The notes under the pieces were generated by a model. The model did not search any database. It saw nothing but the letters and a program-made list of their open reading frames with translations, and was not told the DNA's origin. A DNA stretch of 11,968 bases from Gammaproteobacteria bacterium (GTDB taxonomy: Bacteria; Pseudomonadota; Gammaproteobacteria; UBA5335). The position numbers and the translations under genes were made by a program. The first letter of the stretch is position 1. Each line of letters begins with the position of its first letter. Where the stretch lies: positions 1 to 11,968 of the forward strand of contig WOZT01000176.1 in assembly GCA_011620145.1 (NCBI GenBank), written 5' to 3'. Below, in pieces: positions 7,189-11,968 of this stretch.

Positions 7189-7197
7189 AGAATAGCA
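7189..7197 (-). promoter_or_regulatory. Candidate extended -10 promoter for purD
   Basis: On the minus strand the bases TGCTATTCT form an extended -10 (TG, one base, TATTCT, 4/6 to TATAAT). They lie about 60 bp before the purD ATG, inside the unusually long purH-purD gap. No convincing -35 hexamer lies 16-18 bp upstream; a TTGACG is present but 32 bp away. It could add local transcription of purD to read-through from purH. Confidence 0.35.
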
Positions 7198-7243
7198 CAG
7201 CCCCCGCATGCCCTGGCTTCGCCGAGCGTCAAGCCATCCCTTG

Positions 7244-7261
7244 CAACGGGCTGCCCCGTTG
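7244..7261 (-). repeat. Perfect 7-bp hairpin between purH and purD
   Basis: CAACGGG (7244-7250) and CCCGTTG (7255-7261) are exact reverse complements around a four-base loop. The hairpin lies 35 bp after the purH stop in the 166-bp gap before purD. No T-run follows on the minus strand, so a full intrinsic terminator is unlikely; mRNA processing, stability or partial attenuation are possible. Confidence 0.5.
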
Positions 7262-7295
7262 AACGCGGACAGGCGCTGCGCATCCCAACAAACCG

Positions 7296-8858
7296 TCAGT
7301 GCCGAAAATGGCGCACGCTGGTGAACACCATGGCCATGTCGTGTTCATCGGCGGCGGCAATCACCTCGGCATCGCGCAGCGAGCCGCCGGGCTGGATCAC
7401 CGCCGTGATCCCCACCTCAGCCGCCGCATCGATGCCGTCGCGGAAGGGAAAGAAGGCATCGGAAGCCAGCACCGAGCCGGTCACCGCCAAGCCTTCATCG
7501 GCGGCCTTGATGGCGGCGATGCGGGCGCTGTAGACCCGGCTCATCTGCCCGGCGCCGACGCCGATGGTGCGTCCCTCGCGGGCGTAGATGATGGCGTTGG
7601 ACTTGACGAACTTGGCCACCCGCCAGGCAAACAGCAGATCGGCCACCTCGGCCGGCGTCGGCGCACGGCGGGTGACGCACTTGAGCTGCTCGGCCGACAG
7701 CGTGGCGAGGTCCCGGTCCTGCACCAGCATGCCCCCCGCCACGCTGCGCCATTCCAGGGCCGGCAGGGGCGCTGGCGGAACGGGTCCGCAGGTCAGCACC
7801 CGCACATTGGGCTTGCTGGACAACACCTGCAGCGCGCCTTCGCTGGCTTCCGGTGCCACGATGACCTCCACGAACTGGCGCTGCACGATGGCCTGCGCCG
7901 TCGCTTCATCAAGCGGGCGATTGAGGGCGATGATGCCGCCAAAGGCGGAAGTGGGGTCGGTGGCATAGGCCCGCTCATAGGCCTCGAGCGGGCTGTCCGC
8001 CACCGCCACCCCGCAGGGGTTGGCATGCTTGACGATGACACAGGCCGGGGTTTCGAAGGTCTTGACACATTCCAGGGCGGTGTCGGTGTCGGCGATGTTG
8101 TTGTAGGACAGCGCCTTGCCCTGCAACTGAACCGTACTGGCCACCTCGGCCGCAGCCGGATGGGCAACGCGGTAGAACGCCGCACGCTGATGGGGATTCT
8201 CGCCGTAACGCAGATCCTCGACCTTGTGCCACTGGCCGCCCAGGGTGGCGGGGAACGGCGCGCGGTGACCCGTCTCGTCCATGGCGCTCAGGTAGTTGGC
8301 AATGGCGCTGTCATAGCGGGCGGTGTGGGCAAATGCCTTGGCGGCCAACTGGAAACGCCGCTCGGGCGTCGTGGCGCCCTCTCGCTCCAAGGCATCGGCC
8401 AAGCCGGCGTAATCCTCGGGATCCACCAGCACCGTCACGCGCGCATGGTTCTTGGCGCCGGCCCGGATCATCGCCGGCCCGCCAATGTCGATGTTTTCGA
8501 TGGCATCCGCCAACGAGCAGCCCGGCTGGGCCACGGTGCGCTCGAAGGGATACAGGTTCACCACCAGGAAATCGATGGGCACGATGCCGTGCAGCGCCAT
8601 CAGTTCGCCGTCCCGGTCCATGCGCCCCAGCAGGCCACCGTGAATCCGCGGATGCAGGGTTTTCACGCGGCCATCCATGATTTCGGGAAACCCGGTATGG
8701 CGCGACACCTCGATCACCGGCACCCCCTCGCGCGTCAGCAACTGGGCCGTGCCGCCGGTGGACAGGATCTGCACGCCCAAGGCCGCCAGCCGCCGGGCCA
8801 AGGCCACGACGCCGGTCTTGTCGGAAACGCTGAGGAGAGCATAACGGTCAGTGGCCAT
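7296..8858 (-). CDS. purH: Bifunctional AICAR transformylase / IMP cyclohydrolase PurH
   Basis: Catalyses the last two steps to IMP: formyl transfer from 10-formyl-THF to AICAR, then ring closure of FAICAR. The 520 residues are about the family length. The N-terminal MGS-like cyclohydrolase domain shows LLSVSDKTG (8-16), STGGTAQLL (33-41), [15 protein letters not shown] (63-77) and NLYPF (101-105). The transformylase part shows [13 protein letters not shown] (217-229), the catalytic KHANPCG with K277 and H278 (277-283), [11 protein letters not shown] (303-313) and a C-terminal [19 protein letters not shown]. The start ATG 8858 has GGAG eight bases upstream. It lies 53 bp downstream of fis, probably in the same transcript, and is followed by purD after a 166-bp gap. 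Confidence 0.97.
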   Translation of the reverse strand: MATDRYALLSVSDKTGVVALARRLAALGVQILSTGGTAQLLTREGVPVIEVSRHTGFPEIMDGRVKTLHPRIHGGLLGRMDRDGELMALHGIVPIDFLVVNLYPFERTVAQPGCSLADAIENIDIGGPAMIRAGAKNHARVTVLVDPEDYAGLADALEREGATTPERRFQLAAKAFAHTARYDSAIANYLSAMDETGHRAPFPATLGGQWHKVEDLRYGENPHQRAAFYRVAHPAAAEVASTVQLQGKALSYNNIADTDTALECVKTFETPACVIVKHANPCGVAVADSPLEAYERAYATDPTSAFGGIIALNRPLDEATAQAIVQRQFVEVIVAPEASEGALQVLSSKPNVRVLTCGPVPPAPLPALEWRSVAGGMLVQDRDLATLSAEQLKCVTRRAPTPAEVADLLFAWRVAKFVKSNAIIYAREGRTIGVGAGQMSRVYSARIAAIKAADEGLAVTGSVLASDAFFPFRDGIDAAAEVGITAVIQPGGSLRDAEVIAAADEHDMAMVFTSVRHFRH

Positions 8859-8911
8859 GGGACGGGCTCCAGCACGGGGATGGGGGACGCGGCTGGAACC
8901 GGACGGGGACG

Positions 8912-9193
8912 TCAGCCGCTGATCTGATAATGTCGCAGTTTCTTGCGCAGGGTGGCGCGATTGATCCCGAGGATCTCGGCGGCCTGGGTCTGGTTGCCAC
9001 CGACGTGGGCGAGCACCCGTTCCAGCAGGGGTCGTTCAACCTCTTCCATCACCAGGCGGTGCATGTCGCCGGTGTAGAAGCCGCCGAGCTCATGCAGATA
9101 GCGGCCCACCGCCCGCTCCACACACAACCGCAGGGGCAGCTCCTCGGCAGCGGGTTCGAGCGTCCGGGCCGCTGCATGTTGCGCACTATCCAT
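8912..9193 (-). CDS. fis: DNA-binding protein Fis
   Basis: A 93-aa protein, close to the 98 aa of Escherichia coli Fis. The N-terminal third (residues 1-20) is variable. The core starts near [16 protein letters not shown] (21-36) and continues through [14 protein letters not shown] (48-61). The C-terminal helix-turn-helix [20 protein letters not shown] (66-85) is nearly the family consensus. Fis is a dimeric nucleoid protein that bends DNA and regulates rRNA and many growth-phase genes. The start ATG 9193 follows AAGG about six bases upstream. In most gammaproteobacteria fis is preceded by dusB in one operon; here dusB is missing and a candidate promoter lies in the 182-bp gap. purH follows after 53 bp. 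Confidence 0.95.
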   Translation of the reverse strand: MDSAQHAAARTLEPAAEELPLRLCVERAVGRYLHELGGFYTGDMHRLVMEEVERPLLERVLAHVGGNQTQAAEILGINRATLRKKLRHYQISG

Positions 9194-9305
9194 GGGTCGC
9201 CTTGCCTCTATCCTGAGTAGTCATCGACCGAGGCCACGCGGGAAGGCCAGCGCCATGCATCGCAGAGCCGACATCCCACCTTCTGGCCCGCAAACCCGTC
9301 AGCCG

Positions 9306-9321
9306 GACCCGCGATCGGGTC
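9306..9321. repeat. GC-rich palindrome at the predicted fis transcription start
   Basis: GACCCG (9306-9311) and CGGGTC (9316-9321) are perfect inverted repeats around CGAT. The palindrome directly abuts the candidate -10 (9322-9327) on its downstream side and so covers the discriminator and probable +1. It could be an operator, or simply a GC-rich discriminator of the kind that confers stringent control on fis promoters elsewhere. Confidence 0.4.
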
Positions 9322-9350
9322 ATCTTAAGCAGTGCCGCCCCATCCCTCAA
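9322..9350 (-). promoter_or_regulatory. Candidate sigma70 promoter for fis-purH(-purD)
   Basis: On the minus strand TTGAGG (9350-9345) is separated by exactly 17 bp from TAAGAT (9327-9322), each 4/6 to the sigma70 consensus. It lies in the gap between the DUF3426 gene and fis and would start transcription near 9315, giving a leader of about 120 nt. Position, spacing and strand fit; there is no experimental support. Confidence 0.5.
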
Positions 9351-9375
9351 GCCCACGCAGACGAGCGAACCTGGC

Positions 9376-10179
9376 CTATTCGGGGGGAAGCAGTTCGAAA
9401 CGGTATCCCGCCGCCTGGCGCCCTGGATCCAACAGTTCCAGATGAATCGGCACCCGCGCCTCGGGCGCCAGCAGCGCGCTGCGATCCACGGATTCCTGCA
9501 AGTAGGCCTCCGGCGCGAAGGTGCCGATGGCCATCGATCCCCCAAAGGGATCCTCCACGCTCAGCCGGATGCGTGGGTAGGGCTGCACAAAGGGTGCCCG
9601 GTTGACCAGCTCCGCCTCGAACAGCAGTCCGCCCTCCCGCTGGGGGTGGGTGGTGAACTGGTGCGCCTCCAGCGCTAGCAGTCGCACATCCACCAGCGGC
9701 GGCAATGCACAGGGCGCGCCCACGCTTTGCAACCGGGCGCAACCCCATTCGAGCAGCGGCCGCCAGGCCGGATCGGCGAGCCAACGCGGCCCGAAGACCA
9801 TGAGCACCTGCACGCCCAGCAACGCGCCCGCCACGCCACCCAAGGCCATCCACCACCACGCGGCGCGGCGCGGCTTCGCCTCGGCCTCAGCAAGATCCTC
9901 GTCTTCCCACATCGGCTCAGGGAGCGTGACGACCGCCGGCTCATCATCGGTGACGCCCATCTCCTCCGACCAAAACATCAGGGGCGGTGCCTCTGCCGCG
10001 CTGTCCAGAGGCGAATCGACAAGGGGCACAAGCCCAGGCGGCGACTCATCGTCCTGCAGGCGCGCCAAGGCATCGAAACAGTGTTGACAGACACTGCAGC
10101 ACACCTCGCCGCGCGCCAGCCGCAACTGTTCGGCCCGCACCTGGAGCCGCGTTTGACAGGCCGGACAATCCACATACAT
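9376..10179 (-). CDS. DUF3426 zinc-ribbon, single-pass membrane protein
   Basis: The 267 residues begin with an MJ0042-type zinc ribbon: C5-P-A-C8 and C28-S-V-C31, with LRLARGEV between them. An acidic, probably disordered linker follows (about 42-103). A single hydrophobic helix AWWWMALGGVAGALLGVQVL (107-126) is next, then the DUF3426 domain, recognisable from RPLLEWGCARL (140-150) and NRAPFVQPYPRIRLSVEDP. The family is widespread beside prmA in gammaproteobacteria; its function is not established. A longer GTG-started frame (to 10194) is possible, but GGAGGGG (10192-10186) sits six bases before ATG 10179, which I therefore chose. It follows prmA by 15 bp and is probably co-transcribed with accC and prmA. 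Two extra cysteines (C27, C34) flank the second pair. Confidence 0.85.
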   Translation of the reverse strand: MYVDCPACQTRLQVRAEQLRLARGEVCCSVCQHCFDALARLQDDESPPGLVPLVDSPLDSAAEAPPLMFWSEEMGVTDDEPAVVTLPEPMWEDEDLAEAEAKPRRAAWWWMALGGVAGALLGVQVLMVFGPRWLADPAWRPLLEWGCARLQSVGAPCALPPLVDVRLLALEAHQFTTHPQREGGLLFEAELVNRAPFVQPYPRIRLSVEDPFGGSMAIGTFAPEAYLQESVDRSALLAPEARVPIHLELLDPGRQAAGYRFELLPPE

Positions 10180-10194
10180 GCCCGACCCCTCCAC

Positions 10195-11076
10195 TCAATG
10201 CCGAGGGCGCTGCCCGGCCAGACAGACCCAGCCTTCCCGTTCGCCCACGGCGGACAGTGTGATCCAGTCCCCGTAGGCCGCCTGCAGCGGAGCGACATGG
10301 CGCGCCAACAGTCCGGCCATCACCAGCCAGCCCCCGGGTTTGAGCAAATCCCGGAAACGCGGCGCCAATTCCTGCAGGGGCCCCGCCAGGATATTGGCCA
10401 ACAGCACATCCGCAGCTTCGGCAAGGGTTTCCGGGGCGCTGACATGGACCCGGCCCAGCAAGTCGTTGCGGCGGGCATTTTCCCGCGTTGCCGTCAGCGC
10501 CTGGGGATCGATGTCCACCGCCTCGATGCTTGCCGCGCCCAACAGCCCCGCCGCCACTCCCAGAATGCCTGAACCACAACCGTAGTCGATCACCCGCAGG
10601 CCCGCCAGTTCGGCGCCATCGAGCCAGGTCAGGCACAGGGCCGTGGTGGGGTGGGTGCCGGTACCAAAGGCCAGCCCCGGATCCAGACGCAGGTTCACGG
10701 CGGAGGGATCAGGGGGCTGGTGGGCGCTGGGCACCACCCACAGCCGTTGTCCGAAGCGCATGGGCTTGAAATCCTTCAGCCAGGCACGCTCCCAGGCCTG
10801 ATCGTCAAGCCATTCCAGGCGATGCGGTGGCAGCGGCCGGGGATGGCACTGAGCCGCCAGATCCAGCAGCACACGCAGCGGATCTGATTCCAGGGGCAGC
10901 AGCGCCGTCAGGCGCAGGCGATCCCACAACGGGGTGGCGCCGGGTGGTGGCTCGAACAGCGGCTGATCGGCCCCGTCCTCCAGGGTCACGGCCACGGCGC
11001 CGGCTTCCAGCAAGGCCGCCTCCAGGGCCTCGCTCTCCCCCGGGCCGATTTCCATCACCAGTTGCTGCCAAGGCAT
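10195..11076 (-). CDS. prmA: Ribosomal protein L11 methyltransferase PrmA
   Basis: SAM-dependent enzyme that methylates ribosomal protein L11. The 293 residues equal the length of the E. coli protein. The N-terminal substrate-recognition domain starts MPWQQLVMEI and holds LEAGAVAVTLED (24-35). The methyltransferase domain shows LDPGLAFGTGTHPTTALCL (131-149), motif I VIDYGCGSGILGVAA (162-176), the acidic SAM-binding AVDIDPQAL (186-194) and motif IV LLANILAGPL (225-234). A longer frame starts at ATG 11097 overlapping the accC stop, but GGAG six bases before ATG 11076 and agreement with known N-termini favour 11076. The gene lies 20 bp downstream of accC. Confidence 0.95.
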   Translation of the reverse strand: MPWQQLVMEIGPGESEALEAALLEAGAVAVTLEDGADQPLFEPPPGATPLWDRLRLTALLPLESDPLRVLLDLAAQCHPRPLPPHRLEWLDDQAWERAWLKDFKPMRFGQRLWVVPSAHQPPDPSAVNLRLDPGLAFGTGTHPTTALCLTWLDGAELAGLRVIDYGCGSGILGVAAGLLGAASIEAVDIDPQALTATRENARRNDLLGRVHVSAPETLAEAADVLLANILAGPLQELAPRFRDLLKPGGWLVMAGLLARHVAPLQAAYGDWITLSAVGEREGWVCLAGQRPRH

Positions 11077-11096
11077 GACGCGCTCCACCGAGGGCA

Positions 11097-11968
11097 TTAG
11101 CCCTGCAGCTTTTTTTCCAGGTAATGGATGCTGACGGCGCCGCGCTGGAAGCCGGCGTCCTGCACCAGATCCTTGTGCAAGGCGGCATTGGTTTCGATGC
11201 CTTCCACCACCAACTCGTCCAGGGCCGTATCCATGCGCGCCAGCGCCTTGTCGCGATCATCGGCATGGGCGATGAGCTTGCCGATCAGGGAATCATAATG
11301 GGGAGGCACCTCATAGCCGCTGTAGAGGTGGGAATCCATGCGGATACCGGGCCCTCCCGGCGCGTGATAATGAGTCACCCGGCCCGGCGAGGGCACGAAG
11401 GTGCGGGCATGTTCGGCGTTGATGCGACACTCAATCGCATGGCCGCGCAGCCGGATGTCTTCCTGACGCAGGCCGAGCGGGACGCCGCTGGCAATGAGGA
11501 TCTGCTGGGCCACAATGTCCACCCCCGTCACCATCTCGGTGACGGGGTGTTCCACCTGCACGCGGGTATTCATCTCGATGAAGTAGAACTCGCCGTCCTG
11601 GTAGAGGAACTCGAACGTGCCGGCACCGCGGTAGCCGATGCGCACACAGGCATCGACACACACCGCGCCGATGCGGGCACGCTGCTCGGGGGTGATACCG
11701 GGCGCCGGGGCCTCCTCGATTACCTTCTGATGGCGGCGCTGGATCGAACAATCGCGCTCGCCCAGATGAATCGCCTGCCCCTGGCCATCGGCCAGCACCT
11801 GGATTTCAATGTGGCGCGGCCGCTCCAGGTATTTTTCCATGTACACCGTGCCATCGCCGAATGCCGCCTGGGCCTCGCTGCGCGTGAGCACAATCGCGGC
11901 AGCCAGGTGGGCTTCGCCGTGGACCACCCGCATCCCGCGCCCGCCGCCGCCCGCCGCCGCCTTGATCA
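11097..11968 (-). CDS. accC: Acetyl-CoA carboxylase, biotin carboxylase subunit AccC (5' part outside window)
   Basis: The frame is open to the window edge; about 290 C-terminal residues of the roughly 450 expected are present and end at TAA 11099-11097. The visible part starts inside the ATP-grasp glycine-rich loop ([14 protein letters not shown]). It continues with [60 protein letters not shown] and [13 protein letters not shown] (catalytic and metal-binding region). The biotin-carboxylase C-terminal domain follows, with [11 protein letters not shown] and ending [10 protein letters not shown]. The enzyme carboxylates biotin on AccB with ATP and bicarbonate, the first step of fatty-acid synthesis. 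The length to the stop and the lack of any biotinyl domain favour AccC over a pyruvate or propionyl carboxylase fusion. prmA follows after 20 bp. Confidence 0.95.
   Translation of the reverse strand, partial: IKAAAGGGGRGMRVVHGEAHLAAAIVLTRSEAQAAFGDGTVYMEKYLERPRHIEIQVLADGQGQAIHLGERDCSIQRRHQKVIEEAPAPGITPEQRARIGAVCVDACVRIGYRGAGTFEFLYQDGEFYFIEMNTRVQVEHPVTEMVTGVDIVAQQILIASGVPLGLRQEDIRLRGHAIECRINAEHARTFVPSPGRVTHYHAPGGPGIRMDSHLYSGYEVPPHYDSLIGKLIAHADDRDKALARMDTALDELVVEGIETNAALHKDLVQDAGFQRGAVSIHYLEKKLQG

Noticed and set aside
7299..8927. 542-codon open frame on the plus strand opposite purH and the 3' end of fis
   Set aside because: It is an antisense shadow: the minus strand encodes a full-length PurH with all motifs. 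The antisense translation is rich in H, G and R, as expected from GC-rich codon complement, and matches no family.
9186..9224. 13-codon leader frame overlapping the fis start on the minus strand
   Set aside because: It starts with ATG and ends within fis codons 2-3, but it has no ribosome binding site and no regulatory codon pattern; chance is sufficient.
1..11968. CRISPR array, tRNA, rRNA, toxin-antitoxin or phage-defence genes
   Set aside because: I looked for regular spaced repeats, cloverleaf-like segments and small paired genes and saw none that could be supported.

Overview
The window looks like chromosomal DNA of a GC-rich gammaproteobacterium. The main reasons are the linkage of accC, prmA, a DUF3426 zinc-ribbon gene, fis, purH and purD, which is a typical gammaproteobacterial order, and a clear PhoB-type Pho box ahead of pstS. 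No genus can be named from the sequence alone.

Layout. Positions 1-627 (+) hold the 3' end of a CBS/CorC_HlyC-domain membrane protein gene. Positions 628-994 are a regulatory gap ending in a Pho box (907-924). Positions 995-4760 (+) hold a compact high-affinity phosphate ABC transporter operon, pstS-pstC-pstA-pstB. It has a strong G:C hairpin between pstS and pstC and ATGA overlaps at both pstC/pstA and pstA/pstB. No phoU follows. Positions 4761-5851 carry no intact gene: they hold an A8/T8 terminator-like element, a decayed protein-like reading frame on the minus strand, and a degenerate IS630-family copy (5167-5852) whose ends and TA target duplication are still visible.

From 5852 to the right edge everything is read on the minus strand. 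In the direction of transcription the order is accC (5' end off the window), prmA, a DUF3426 zinc-ribbon membrane protein, fis, purH and purD. The pst genes and the pur genes therefore converge on the IS/terminator zone. The IS630 copy sits exactly at the purD stop codon, and the purD TAG survives the insertion.

Function. pstSCAB would import phosphate under Pi limitation, directed by PhoB through the Pho box. On the other strand, accC supplies the biotin carboxylase of fatty-acid synthesis, prmA methylates ribosomal protein L11, Fis is a growth-phase nucleoid protein and regulator, and purH/purD catalyse steps of IMP synthesis. dusB, which normally precedes fis, is absent; a 182-bp gap with a candidate promoter takes its place.

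I see no undescribed multi-gene system here. The points worth a second look are the IS insertion that preserves a stop codon, the minus-strand frame broken at a T8 run, the loss of dusB, the pstS-pstC hairpin, and an unexplained 17-base match between two distant sites.
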